A DNA stretch of 64,000 bases from Leucobacter sp. OH1287 (GCF_003859945.1 NZ_RQYM01000001.1:177874-241873), one strand, 5' to 3'; shown: positions 9,111 to 18,329, numbered from the stretch's first letter. The notes: generated by a model from the sequence alone, not told the origin. A program made the numbers and translations.

Positions 9111-9713
9111 TTGACTTTCCGTAAACCTCGTATTGGCGTGATGGGTGGGACGTTCGATCCCATCCATCACGGCCACCTTGTCGCAGCCAGTGAGGTTGCG
9201 CAGAGCTTCGAGCTCGACGAGGTTGTTTTTGTGCCGACCGGCAAACCGTGGCACAAGAGTCAGGTCTCTGACAGCGAACATCGCTACCTGATGACGGTTA
9301 TCGCGACCGCGTCAAATCCGCGCTTCACCGTGAGCCGCGTTGATATTGACCGTTCCGGCCCGACATACACGATTGATACGCTGCGAGATCTCAGCAAGCA
9401 GTACCCCGATGCGGAGCTTTTTTTTATTTCGGGGGCGGACGCGATTGCGCAGATATTCAGTTGGAAAGACGTTGACAAGATCTGGGATCTGGCACATTTC
9501 ATTGCAGTGTCAAGGCCCGGTCATGAGCTTAGTCTCAGCGGTTTGTCAGGAGACAATGTAAGTTTATTAGAAGTTCCTGCGATGGCGATTTCGTCAACAG
9601 ACTGCAGGGAGCGGGTGAGCCGTGGATATCCGGTTTGGTATCTGGTGCCCGACGGTGTAGTGCAGTATATTGCAAAGCACTCTTTGTATTTGAATGAGAA
9701 GGCAGAGGAATGA
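9111..9713 (+). CDS. nadD: Nicotinate-nucleotide adenylyltransferase
   Basis: This 200-residue enzyme adenylates nicotinate mononucleotide in NAD synthesis. The nucleotidyltransferase signature [16 protein letters not shown] lies at the N-terminus, and the C-terminal motif is [22 protein letters not shown]. The likely start is TTG 9111, eight bases after the small membrane protein gene. GTG 9138 or ATG 9141 is possible but would cut close to the first beta strand. It overlaps the next gene by 4 bases (ATGA), indicating translational coupling with the Pro/Glu-rich protein. Confidence 0.92.
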   Translation: MTFRKPRIGVMGGTFDPIHHGHLVAASEVAQSFELDEVVFVPTGKPWHKSQVSDSEHRYLMTVIATASNPRFTVSRVDIDRSGPTYTIDTLRDLSKQYPDAELFFISGADAIAQIFSWKDVDKIWDLAHFIAVSRPGHELSLSGLSGDNVSLLEVPAMAISSTDCRERVSRGYPVWYLVPDGVVQYIAKHSLYLNEKAEE

Positions 9714-11368
9714 CAGAGCATAACAGCGATCGCCCACTGACGCGGCGAGAGATGCGAGAACTCAGGATGCGCCAGGAGGCAGAGGCGCAGGCCGCTGCAG
9801 AGAAGAACGCGGTTGTGGGCGGATCCGAGGAGGTCTACGCTGAGGCTGTTGCCACTGGTGTGCTTAACGCTGCCGAGGTTAAAACAGAGATGCGCCGGGA
9901 GCAGGTGCTCGCAGAGCTGTCTGCAAACCTGGTCACCCCGACCACCAGCGAGGACGGCACCCCGTTAACCCGTCGTGAGATTAGGCAGCTGCGAAACGCA
10001 GAGCTTGAGCGCCTGCTCGCAGAGTATGAGGCAGAGCACGGCCCGATTGAGGAGCCGGAGCCAGCCCCCGCGCCAGAGCCCGAGCCTGAACCAGAACCTG
10101 AGCCTGAACCAAAGCCAGAGCCCGAGCCGGAACCTGAGCCTGAACCAGAGCCAGAGCCCGAGCCGGAACCTGAGCCCGTGCCAGAACCAGAGCCAACTCC
10201 AGAGCCAGAGCCTGAGTCAGAGCCTGAGCCGGAGCCGGAACCAGAGGCTCCTGCCGCCGAGGCTGCCCCAGCTCCAAAACCGGCCGCGAGTGCTTTCGCC
10301 GGCGCAGCAGCCGCAGCGCCAGCAGCAGAGCCTGTAGCCGAGCCTGTAGCCGAGCCGGTTGTTGAGCCGGTAGCCGTTGAGGCGGTTATTGAGCCTGCCG
10401 CTGAGGACGCGGCGGATCCTGCCGAGTATGATCTCGCTGCCGACCTGCCTGCAACCCAGGCGCTGTCGCTGGAGGAGATTGCTGAGGCGGAGGGTAAAGC
10501 GGCGGCGGATGTGGATCCGCGCACCTTCTTCACCGAGGCTGATGATGTAGCCGACGATGAGACCGTTGTGCAGAGCGATTTTGATGCTGTGCTCGACGGT
10601 GTTGCTGAAGAAGCAGACGAAGTTTCCGGTAAAGCCGGTAAGAAGCGCGGTTGGCTGTCGTGGAAGCAGAGCACTGCCGAGGCCGAGGTGGAGAGCGCTG
10701 ACGAGCACCTGCCGGAGAACGAGATCGCGGAGCTGTCTGCTGACATTGCGGCGGATGAGGCCGATGTTATCGCCGAGATTTCTGCTGACGATGCGGATGA
10801 GGACCCTGACGGCGTTGATGACTCAGCCGCTGAGGAGCCAGCTGTCAGCTACAGCTTCCCGGATATTACTCCGCTGGAGGAGGAGCGTTCCGTCTTTGAC
10901 GACAACAGCCCGCACAAAACAGGCACCGGTTTTGACAACCTGATTAACAAGGCGGTGTCTGATGAGGGCAGTGCCTCAACCAGCAGCGCGTCGGCGCTGA
11001 TTTTGCCGGAAAGCCCTGTCACCCAGGACATCACCAGCACCATCAATGCAACCGGGCAGATCTATGTTTCCGGTGGTATTCAGCTGCCTAAGTCATACGC
11101 CGAGACTGGCGGACACGACAGCCTGCAGGACTTTATTGGCCTGGAGGACGATGATCACCGCGGTGAGCACACCGCAGACTCGGGCACCAGCCCGGTTTCT
11201 GCGCTCTCTGCCGTGTCATCACAGCACGCGCAGGGCGCTGCATCGTTTGAGAAGTCACCGAGGGATAAGAGCAAGAAGCCACTGCTGTTCGCCGTTTCCG
11301 GGGGAGTGCTCGTACTGATTTCAGCGGGCGTTGTCTACTGGGGTGCAACACAGGGACTGTTTGGTTAA
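9710..11368 (+). CDS. Pro/Glu-repeat protein with C-terminal membrane segment
   Basis: This 552-residue protein has no recognised enzyme domain. The N-terminal 110 residues carry two copies of a TRRE(M/I)R(E/Q)LR motif, one after PL near residue 10 and one near 88. Residues about 114-183 are an almost pure (Pro-Glu)n tract, followed by Ala/Pro/Glu-rich and strongly acidic sequence to about residue 500. A single hydrophobic helix ([21 protein letters not shown]) lies at the C-terminus, so the long acidic part should be on one side of the membrane. It lies between nadD and rsfS and overlaps nadD by 4 bases. The function is unknown. Confidence 0.75.
   Translation: MTEHNSDRPLTRREMRELRMRQEAEAQAAAEKNAVVGGSEEVYAEAVATGVLNAAEVKTEMRREQVLAELSANLVTPTTSEDGTPLTRREIRQLRNAELERLLAEYEAEHGPIEEPEPAPAPEPEPEPEPEPEPKPEPEPEPEPEPEPEPEPEPEPVPEPEPTPEPEPESEPEPEPEPEAPAAEAAPAPKPAASAFAGAAAAAPAAEPVAEPVAEPVVEPVAVEAVIEPAAEDAADPAEYDLAADLPATQALSLEEIAEAEGKAAADVDPRTFFTEADDVADDETVVQSDFDAVLDGVAEEADEVSGKAGKKRGWLSWKQSTAEAEVESADEHLPENEIAELSADIAADEADVIAEISADDADEDPDGVDDSAAEEPAVSYSFPDITPLEEERSVFDDNSPHKTGTGFDNLINKAVSDEGSASTSSASALILPESPVTQDITSTINATGQIYVSGGIQLPKSYAETGGHDSLQDFIGLEDDDHRGEHTADSGTSPVSALSAVSSQHAQGAASFEKSPRDKSKKPLLFAVSGGVLVLISAGVVYWGATQGLFG
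10051..10257 (+). repeat. Pro-Glu coding repeat
   Basis: The DNA is a degenerate hexamer array of GAG/GAA and CCN codons, with larger duplicated blocks of about 54 bp inside. It should be prone to slippage or unequal recombination without breaking the frame, because the unit is a multiple of three. Confidence 0.8.
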
Positions 11369-11375
11369 ACAACAC

Positions 11376-11801
11376 ATGGAAGCAAATACACAAAAGCAGC
11401 TTGAGATCGCCGTGAAGGCGGCCGCGAAGTTAAACGGATCCGATCAGATTGCCATCGCGGTGGGGGAGCTGTTCCCACTCGCTGATGTTTTCCTGCTGGT
11501 TAGCGGAGATGTTGAACGTAACGTGCAAGCGATCGCGCGTGAGATTGAGGACGAGCTAAACCAGAACGGCGTGAAAACACTGCGCCGTGAGGGGCGCGAG
11601 GGCGGCAGGTGGATCCTGCTCGACTTCGGCGATTTGATCGTCCACGTCTTCCACCGTGAGGAGCGTGACTACTACGAGCTGGAGCGCCTCTGGAGCGACT
11701 GCGAGCAGCTGGACCTGAGCGACTATATCGCCGAGGGCTCGCGGGTGGATCCGGTAGCGGGCGCCGCGGGTGAGTCCTCCGATTCTCTCCCCGCTAACTA
11801 G
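11376..11801 (+). CDS. rsfS: Ribosome silencing factor (RsfS/YbeB family)
   Basis: The 141-residue product fits the RsfS family, with the conserved FLLVSGDVERNVQAIAREIEDEL region and GRWILLDFGDLIVHVFHREERDYYELERLW. It binds ribosomal protein L14 and blocks subunit joining in slow growth. I chose ATG 11376. A TTG at 11361 with AGGGA upstream would add five residues and overlap the preceding stop. It follows nadD and the Pro/Glu-rich gene, the usual actinobacterial order. Confidence 0.92.
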   Translation: MEANTQKQLEIAVKAAAKLNGSDQIAIAVGELFPLADVFLLVSGDVERNVQAIAREIEDELNQNGVKTLRREGREGGRWILLDFGDLIVHVFHREERDYYELERLWSDCEQLDLSDYIAEGSRVDPVAGAAGESSDSLPAN

Positions 11802-11839
11802 CCAGACACGCCTGTGTTTTCGGTGTTTTGATCGCTATT

Positions 11840-11867
11840 TTGTGAATCGCAAGTTTTGTTGTAAACT
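11840..11867 (+). promoter_or_regulatory. Promoter of tRNA-Ala
   Basis: TTGTGA at 11840-11845 and TAAACT at 11862-11867 are separated by 16 bases. A short imperfect hairpin (about 11878-11899) follows in the precursor leader before the tRNA. Confidence 0.5.
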
Positions 11868-11903
11868 TAAAAAGTTGTCGGTGGAGCATTCCTCCGACTT
11901 CAT

Positions 11904-11979
11904 GGGTCTGTGGCGCAGCTGGTAGCGCACCTGCATGGCATGCAGGGGGTCACGGGTTCGAGTCCCGTCAGATCCACCA
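11904..11979 (+). tRNA. tRNA-Ala (anticodon GGC)
   Basis: This 76-base cloverleaf has acceptor arm GGGTCTG pairing with CAGATCC, including one G-T pair. The anticodon stem CCTGC/GCAGG encloses the loop ATGGCAT, giving anticodon GGC. The T arm has GGTTCGAGTCC, and CCA is encoded at 11977-11979. Its 3' end borders the foreign-looking restriction-modification island. Confidence 0.95.
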
Positions 11980-12265
11980 ATGTAATGTCCTGACACTTCG
12001 TTCACAGTTTTTGTGAGTGCGGTTTCTCGGCAGGTAATACAATGACTGTAGATGCGCGGAGCACCATTTAGCACTAACACAGATTTTCCCACACCGGGTA
12101 GCATGTCCACTATCATCGATGGCTATTATCTTGATAGATTTGATGAGTTGGACAGGGACTACGGGCCTCTTGAGGTGAATTAAAACGCTATAAACACCTC
12201 ACACTCATCCAGTGTCCGAGACAGACTGCTGATGTACTCTTTCTGAGACTAGAAAGGAAATTGCT
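11980..12265. other. Spacer between tRNA-Ala and the R-M island genes
   Basis: These 286 bases are richer in A+T than the flanking host genes and hold no convincing gene. The only frame through them runs antisense across the tRNA. I searched by eye for a copy of the tRNA 3' end further on that would mark an integrated element, and found none. ACTAGAAAGGAA just before 12266 is the ribosome binding site of the next gene. Confidence 0.5.
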
Positions 12266-14095
12266 ATGGGCGCATACCCCACCACGGAAGATGAGGTCCG
12301 TGATTACGCTGGAAAACTCCTTGGTTTCAGTGACACTGACAATTTTATCGCTAGGGCGGGAGTTGGGCAGGTTACTACGCTAAGACAGCTTGGTTACGTT
12401 GGAGATGGGTCATCACTCAAACCCGATGGATGGTATTTGCCCCATGACCGGGGACTTCCCGCAATTGTGTTGGAAACAAAAGCCCGCGACATTATGCCCA
12501 TTGATTCTCCCGCGTTGAAGGCTCAGGTTGAACGCTACAGCGATGTTCTTCGTACTCAGTACGACCTGGTAATCGGTATCGTTTATGACGGAGAGCAAGT
12601 ACGAGCATATCACAATGGCCAGTCCCTAGAAGTCCCTAATGAACTCCAGCCTGTTCAGTACTATATCGATCTGCTCATGGATAAGCCCATCGATAAAGAG
12701 CGTATCTATGAGCTTACCATGCGAATTAATAACTCCTTGCACGGAAACTTTGGCATCAAGAACCTCTATCACCGCATGATATTTACTGCGTGTGCGCTCG
12801 TAGCTCGTCGATACGACGCTATCCTCGTTAGAGGGATGGATTATGCTGGCTTCCAAAACGGAATCTTGAACGCTCTGAATAAGGCCATTCGCTCTGACAA
12901 AGCACAAAATGCTAAGCTTGAGCTTCTCGCAGAGGTGTACTCCGAGATCAAGATGAATGTCTCAACCGATGATGAGGATCCTCGCGCAGTACAACGCCTG
13001 ACGGACCTCATCGGTGACTTCATTGACTGGATCACCGAGATTTCCGGTCTTATCAATTCTTCTGCGTGGGATGGCGAAGATGTTATGGCGATTTTCTTCA
13101 ACGAGTTTAACCGTTACAAGAAGAAGAGCGAGTCGGGTCAAGTATTCACCCCAGATCATGTCACTGGTTTCATGTACCGCCTTCTTGAAGTGAACAAAGA
13201 CGATCGTGTGCTTGATGCTTGCGCAGGCTCCGGGTCATTCCTTGTGAAGTCCATGAGCAACATGATCCGGGAGGCAGGTGGTGTCGGCACGCGGAAGGCC
13301 AAGCAGATTAAACGTGAGCAGCTCTATGGCATTGAGTTCGACCGAGAGATCTACGCACTTGCCTGTGCAAACATGCTAATCCATAAGGACGGTAAAACTA
13401 ACCTCGCTCACATGGACGCTCGTATGGAAAGCGCAAGCGAATGGATGCAGGCAACGGACGCTACGAAGGTACTAATGAACCCGCCGTACGAGAACAAGTT
13501 CGGTTGCATGAAAATCGTAGAAAACGTTCTCAACAGTGTCGGACGTGATGTCCTGTGTGGTTTCATCTTGCCTGATAAAAAGCTAGAAAAAACATCCAAA
13601 AATCAAATGGCACGTATTCTGCGCCATCATCGACTCCTCAAGGTGGTGAAGATGCCAGAAAATCTATTTTTTGGAATCGGAGTGACCACGTCAATATTTA
13701 TCTTCCAGGCTGGTGTGCCTCAAGATGGCAAGGAGTTCTTTGCTGTCAATATCGCTGAAGATGGTCTAGTCACGGTGAAGAATAAGGGCAGACATGACGT
13801 ATACACTAGGTGGCCAGAGCTTGAGAACTACTGGGTCGATGCTATCGCAAAGTCTGATGACAGTCGCTTTGGAACAGGTCAGTGGCATAGCGCTGAGGAA
13901 TGCCTGAGCTGGCAAGCCCCTGTTAAGCCTTTCGTGATAACTGAGGAAGATCTTGCCCGTACAGCTATGGATTACGTGATGTTCAAAAAAGGGCTCGATG
14001 CTAAAGAGATCCGGGAAAACCTCGGTATCCGTACGACCTATTCTGCATTAGTCTCAGAGACAGATGATGCATTAGTGTTGGAGCTGCAGAGATGA
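12266..14095 (+). CDS. BcgI-like restriction-methylation subunit (nuclease fused to N6-adenine methyltransferase)
   Basis: This is a 609-residue protein. The N-terminal part has a PD-(D/E)xK nuclease pattern: PD at residues 53-54, then E70 and K72 in VLETKA. A helical HsdM-like part follows, then a gamma-class methyltransferase with motif I DACAGSGSF near residue 316 and catalytic NPPY near 404. Nuclease plus methylase in one chain, followed by a separate specificity gene, is the layout of type IIB enzymes such as BcgI, whose A subunit has a similar size. It would methylate adenine and cut on both sides of its site. Codon use differs from host genes (more ATC/AAG/CTC, only one GGATCC), suggesting transfer. 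An alternative reading is a type I HsdM with an N-terminal extension. Confidence 0.75.
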   Translation: MGAYPTTEDEVRDYAGKLLGFSDTDNFIARAGVGQVTTLRQLGYVGDGSSLKPDGWYLPHDRGLPAIVLETKARDIMPIDSPALKAQVERYSDVLRTQYDLVIGIVYDGEQVRAYHNGQSLEVPNELQPVQYYIDLLMDKPIDKERIYELTMRINNSLHGNFGIKNLYHRMIFTACALVARRYDAILVRGMDYAGFQNGILNALNKAIRSDKAQNAKLELLAEVYSEIKMNVSTDDEDPRAVQRLTDLIGDFIDWITEISGLINSSAWDGEDVMAIFFNEFNRYKKKSESGQVFTPDHVTGFMYRLLEVNKDDRVLDACAGSGSFLVKSMSNMIREAGGVGTRKAKQIKREQLYGIEFDREIYALACANMLIHKDGKTNLAHMDARMESASEWMQATDATKVLMNPPYENKFGCMKIVENVLNSVGRDVLCGFILPDKKLEKTSKNQMARILRHHRLLKVVKMPENLFFGIGVTTSIFIFQAGVPQDGKEFFAVNIAEDGLVTVKNKGRHDVYTRWPELENYWVDAIAKSDDSRFGTGQWHSAEECLSWQAPVKPFVITEEDLARTAMDYVMFKKGLDAKEIRENLGIRTTYSALVSETDDALVLELQR

Positions 14096-15158
14096 GATCT
14101 ATTGACTTAACTAACTGGATCGATTTCAAGCTGCTCGAAATCTTCGTAATGAAGAATACTAAGAGTATTACATCCGCCTCTTTGACACCAGATAGTGGCA
14201 CAACTCCTTACGTGACTGCCCAAGAAGGGAATAATGGTGTTCAAACATACGTATCCTGCCCTTCGGAATGGCTGGACAAGGGGCCGTGCATCTTAATTGG
14301 TGGTAAAACACTCACGTTCACATATCAAGAGCAGGACTTCTGCTCTAACGATAGCCACAACATTGCGCTTTATGCAAGGGACAAGCGGGCCGAAGGTCTA
14401 CCTACTCAGCTCTTCTTAATCTCAGCCCTTAGGGCATCTATAGGGCAGCTGTTTTCATGGGGAGATTCTATCTCAATGAAACGAGCAAAAGACTTATCAG
14501 TTGTGTTGCCCGCAACTCCCGATGGGACGCCGGACTGGGGTTACATGGAAGCGGTGATGGAAGAGCAGATCTCGAAAACAGATAGTCGTCTTACGTCAAT
14601 CCTAGGGATCACTAAAATTCCGCCCCGCCAGATCGATACCTCATCTTGGGGTGAGTTCAGCCTCAAGGATCTTGGATTCGAAAACTATCATGGCGAAAGG
14701 CTCAATAAGGACCGCCGCCGCGAGGGGGAAGTGCCTTTTATTACTGCGGGTAAGACCAATCGCGGCATTGCTCAGTACATAAGTACTGACCGTAAGCTCT
14801 ACCGTAAGGCCATCACGGTTGATATGTTTGGAAATTGTTTTTCCAGATAGACGATTGCACAGGTGATGATAATGTGTACTTTTTTGTCAATGATCAGCTA
14901 TCGGATGAGCACAAGCTTTTCATTTCGTGTGTTATCAACGCTGAAACAAGTCTCTTCTATGCCTACAGGGAGCAATTTAGACAGCCTGATGCCGACGCTC
15001 TGAAGGTAAAACTACCTGTAGATTCGAGTGGTTGTCCTGACTGGGATTACATGCAGTCTGTGGTGGAGCGTGAACTGGCAACCGCAGATATTAAGTTTGA
15101 CTCACTCTCTAGAGTAGTGGGGGAGTTATCAACAGCTAATTTAGGCAACTCTCGATAA
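14092..15158 (+). pseudogene. Specificity subunit of the BcgI-like system, frameshifted
   Basis: Two frames together make one S subunit of about 355 residues, close to the BcgI B subunit. Frame one (14092-14850) ends ITVDMFGNCFSR; frame two picks up with FQIDDCTGDDNVYFF. The break is at the T5 tract 14838-14842: one extra T restores ITVDMFGNCFFQIDD. Two half-repeats are visible, each ending in a conserved segment (DGTPDWGYMEAVMEEQ and SGCPDWDYMQSVVERE), the spacer after each target-recognition domain. The start overlaps the upstream stop (ATGA). As read, the protein would keep only the first half plus part of the second. This could be a true mutation, a slippage switch or a sequencing error. 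Confidence 0.75.
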
Positions 15159-15289
15159 AGGTTGGCTACGTCAGAGTCTCTACTATCAGGCAAGACGAAC
15201 CCCTCGACATTAACTCTGAAGAACTAGCGGTCGTGGACTCTGCAAGGAATCTAAACACCTTTCTGCATGTTAGTATATTGCTGGTTTAG
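15158..15289 (+). pseudogene. Remnant of a serine recombinase (resolvase family)
   Basis: A 43-codon frame directly after the S gene reads KVGYVRVSTIRQDE, the N-terminal strand and catalytic serine motif (YxRVS) of resolvase/invertase enzymes. It later reads DSARNLNTFLHV, close to the (R)LARNL segment of the same domain. The roughly 40 residues normally between them are missing, there is no start codon and a TAG follows. It is best read as the deleted end of a recombinase that may once have moved or inverted the island. Confidence 0.6.
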
Positions 15290-15626
15290 CGGCTTGTATG
15301 ATCGCGCTGCGTTGGTGTCCACCGAGGCGACTCGCGGGGAGCGAAAAATTTCGCAAAAATTTGATCCGAGTGATTGAAACGTTACAACAGATCGCCGGAA
15401 TCCCGGTATTTTGCTATGTTCGCCCTAGATCGCCTATATGTATTCGTGTGAGTTTTGTCAGTTAGGGTTGTGTCGCAGTATATGACTTAGCCGACAGCTG
15501 CTATTGTTGTATGCGAATGATTGCTTTCAGCTTTGCCTGTTCGATGTTGCGCATCGCCGGAAGCGATCTGGCAACAACTTGTGTTGTATTGCTGTTAATA
15601 CACGATGAAAGGTAAGTACGATACAC
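15290..15626. promoter_or_regulatory. Leader region of the surface-protein gene, no gene seen
   Basis: No coding frame is convincing here. A small palindrome GCGAAA-AA-TTTCGC lies at 15341-15354. A hairpin at 15546-15575 pairs 15546-15550 with 15571-15575 and 15553-15557 with 15563-15567. An inverted repeat TGTATT-6-AATACA at 15585-15602 sits 24 bases before the start. These could be an operator or an RNA structure controlling the large surface protein. Role not shown. Confidence 0.35.
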
Positions 15627-18329
15627 ATGTCGCACAAATTACCCCCGAAAGCAGTAAAGCGCTCTCTCGCGTCGGTGACTGCTACGGTTCTCGCAGCAAC
15701 CGGTCTTGTTGCTGCGACCACTCCTGCAGCTCAAGCGGTCGAGTCAGTGCGTGCCGAGTCTGGTGCATTCAAAACCACCAACACAACCTTCCCTCACGTT
15801 TCTGTGGGCGACTACGTGTGGTGGGACGTTAACCGTAACGGCCTGCAGGACGCCGGAGAGGCTCCTGCTGCCGGTGTTGAGGTGAAGATCACCAACAACA
15901 AAAACGGCACCTCAAAAACCACCACAACCAACGCGGCTGGTTTCTACTCATTCACCGACCTTGAGGGTGGCACTTCGCACACAATTCAGTGGAAGCGCCC
16001 AGCCGGCACAACCTTCACCCTGCCAACGGTGGGTGGTCTCCACGGCACAACCCACGATATTGATTCGAATGCGGATCCAGTAACCGGCCAGGTAGACTTC
16101 ACAACCCCGGGCACTGGCAACAACTCAGCAACCGCACCGGACAACCCAACCAAGGACACCGGTCTGCTGAAGCTCAACCTGCGACTCGATAAGCAGCTGA
16201 CCTCAGCATCAACTGTGAAGCCGGGAGATACCGTCACCTTCGACCTCATCCCGAGCAACGACGGTCCGGTTAACGCGCTCCCAGGTTGGTTCATCACCGA
16301 TGTGCTGCCTCCTGAGCTGACACTGCAGAGCATCTCCGGTAACAATTACGGCTGCTCCGGCCACACCTGTGTTTCACAGGTTGCGCTGCCAGCGGGCGGC
16401 ACCGGTGACAAAGTAACCGTTACAGCAACCGTAAACGCTGGCGTGTCTGGCGAGATCAAGAACGTCGCCTACGTTGGTTCAGCCGATGGTGAAACCCCGG
16501 AAACCAACCCGCTTGGTACACCTCCGCTGAACACAACCAACACCGACCGCACCCCAACCGACAACGACGACCAGGTTTTCCTCAACGCACAGAAAACCCT
16601 CGTTTCTGTTGGTGACTACGTGTGGTGGGATGTTAACCGCAACGGCCTGCAGGACGCCGGTGAGGCTCCTGTAGCTGGCGTTGAGGTAAAGATCTACGAC
16701 AGCAAAGACAAGCTGCTCAACACAACCCGCACCAACGACAAGGGCTTCTTCTCATTCACAGACCTTGCTGCGGGCGAGCGCCACACAATCGAGTGGGTGA
16801 AACCAGCTGGCACAACCTTCACAACCCAGATGGTTGACGGCCTGAACGGCAACACCCACGACCGCGACTCCAACCCGGATCCACAAACCGGCAAGGTAAG
16901 CTTCGACACCCCAACCAGCGGCAACAACTCAGCAACCAACCCTGACAACCCAACCAAGGACGCTGGTCTGCTGCAGCTGAACTTGGTGCTCAAGAAGGAA
17001 CTCACCAGCGATGCTGTTGTGAAACCGGGCGACACCGTCACCTTCAAACTCACACCGAGCAACGACGGACCGGTTAACGCGCTTGCGGGCTGGTCAGTAA
17101 CCGACGTGCTGCCACAGGGGCTCACCCTCGTCGAGATCAGCGGTGAGGGCTACAACTGCACCGGCGCAACCTGTGTTGCAGATGCACCGCTCGCAGCTGG
17201 ATCCACCGGTAAACCAATCACCGTGAAAGCAACCGTTGACGCCGCGTTCGAGGGCGTACTGAAGAACGTTGCCTACGTTGAGCCAAAGGCTGGCGAAACC
17301 CCAGAAACCAACCCACTGGGTGAGAAGCCAACCACCGCAACCGACACCGACCAGACCAGCACCGACAACGATGCTCAGGCTCAGGTAACCTCACAGAAGC
17401 AGCGTGTTTCTGTTGGTGACTACGTGTGGTGGGACGCTAACCGCAACGGTGCACAGGACGCTAAAGAGACTCCTGTAGCTGGTGTTGCTGTGAAGCTCTA
17501 CGACGCTTCTGGCGCTCTCGTAAAAGAGACAGTAACCAACGACAAGGGCTTCTACTCATTCACCGACCTGGTGTCAGGTGACAAGTACACAATCGAGTTC
17601 ATTGCCCCAGAGAAGAGCCAGTTCACAACCCAGAACAGCGGATCCGACGACGCAGCTGACTCAGACGCTGACGTTGCAACCGGCAAGGTGACCTTCACCG
17701 CACCGGCAAACGGCAAGAACTCTGCAACCACCCCAGACGATCCAACAATCGACGCGGGTCTGCTGAAGTTCAACCTGGTTCTGGTTAAGAAGCTGGAGTC
17801 TGCTGAGGTTGCTAAACCGGGTGAGATCGTAACCTTCACCCTCACCCCAAGCAACGAGGGTCCAGTTGACGCACTCGCTGGCTGGAGCGTCACCGACGTA
17901 CTGCCAGAGGGTCTGGTTATCTCATCAATCAGCGGTGAGGGCTACAGCTGCGACAACAGCACCCTGACATGTGTTGCATCACAGGGTCTCGCAGCCGGAG
18001 CAACCGGTAACCCAGTAACCGTGAAAGCAACCGTGCAGCAGAACGCTAGCGGCACAATCCACAACGTGGCGTTTGTTACCCCGGATCCAAAGGACATTCC
18101 AGAGACAAACCCACTCGGTGACAAACCAACCAGTGCAACCAACACCGACACAACCGAAACCGATAATGACTCACAGGCCGATGTGCGCCTCGACAAGCCA
18201 ATTATCCCGGTTATCCCACAGGTGCCAGGTCTTGCACAGACAGGTGCTGAGCTGCCAATGCTCCTGCTCGCAGGTGCTGCGCTGCTGATCATCACCGGTG
18301 GTGTGCTCTTCGTGCGCCGCAAGGCCTAA
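15627..18329 (+). CDS. Repeat-containing surface protein with LAQTG sorting-type signal
   Basis: This is a 900-residue exported protein. A basic and hydrophobic signal peptide (about residues 1-38, ending AAQA) is followed by three repeats of exactly 268 codons. Each repeat starts VSVGDYVWWD, an SdrD B/Cna-B-like calcium-type domain with DxNxNGxQD, and continues with a DUF11-like domain (PGDTVTF...DVLP...L). The C-terminus has LAQTG near residue 869, a hydrophobic helix and RRKA. That matches the LAxTG signal of class E sortases, with wall anchoring as the likely outcome. No sortase gene is in the window. It probably acts as an adhesin or stalk. AAAGG lies upstream of ATG 15627. Confidence 0.88.
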   Translation: MSHKLPPKAVKRSLASVTATVLAATGLVAATTPAAQAVESVRAESGAFKTTNTTFPHVSVGDYVWWDVNRNGLQDAGEAPAAGVEVKITNNKNGTSKTTTTNAAGFYSFTDLEGGTSHTIQWKRPAGTTFTLPTVGGLHGTTHDIDSNADPVTGQVDFTTPGTGNNSATAPDNPTKDTGLLKLNLRLDKQLTSASTVKPGDTVTFDLIPSNDGPVNALPGWFITDVLPPELTLQSISGNNYGCSGHTCVSQVALPAGGTGDKVTVTATVNAGVSGEIKNVAYVGSADGETPETNPLGTPPLNTTNTDRTPTDNDDQVFLNAQKTLVSVGDYVWWDVNRNGLQDAGEAPVAGVEVKIYDSKDKLLNTTRTNDKGFFSFTDLAAGERHTIEWVKPAGTTFTTQMVDGLNGNTHDRDSNPDPQTGKVSFDTPTSGNNSATNPDNPTKDAGLLQLNLVLKKELTSDAVVKPGDTVTFKLTPSNDGPVNALAGWSVTDVLPQGLTLVEISGEGYNCTGATCVADAPLAAGSTGKPITVKATVDAAFEGVLKNVAYVEPKAGETPETNPLGEKPTTATDTDQTSTDNDAQAQVTSQKQRVSVGDYVWWDANRNGAQDAKETPVAGVAVKLYDASGALVKETVTNDKGFYSFTDLVSGDKYTIEFIAPEKSQFTTQNSGSDDAADSDADVATGKVTFTAPANGKNSATTPDDPTIDAGLLKFNLVLVKKLESAEVAKPGEIVTFTLTPSNEGPVDALAGWSVTDVLPEGLVISSISGEGYSCDNSTLTCVASQGLAAGATGNPVTVKATVQQNASGTIHNVAFVTPDPKDIPETNPLGDKPTSATNTDTTETDNDSQADVRLDKPIIPVIPQVPGLAQTGAELPMLLLAGAALLIITGGVLFVRRKA
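15798..18209 (+). repeat. Three tandem 804-bp coding repeats
   Basis: Repeat units begin at 15798, 16602 and 17406, each at the GTT TCT codons of VSVGDYVWW, so both periods are 804 bp. The start of each unit is nearly identical in DNA sequence and the rest has drifted. The equal lengths point to duplication with frame kept, or continued homogenisation. Confidence 0.85.

Noticed and set aside
10051..10257. Possible CRISPR-like array
   Set aside because: The periodicity is a coding Pro-Glu repeat in frame with an open gene, with no spacer structure. No CRISPR array was seen anywhere in the window.
9835..10746. 303-residue Ser/Gly-rich minus-strand frame
   Set aside because: It is the reverse reading of the Pro-Glu repeat; low complexity only.
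11835..12116. Minus-strand 93-residue frame with GGSDGTRTRDPLHAM
   Set aside because: This is the well-known false protein made by translating the antisense of a tRNA gene.
14835..15158. A separate small gene after the S subunit
   Set aside because: Its residues continue the S protein exactly after a one-base shift, so it is treated as the second half of one gene.
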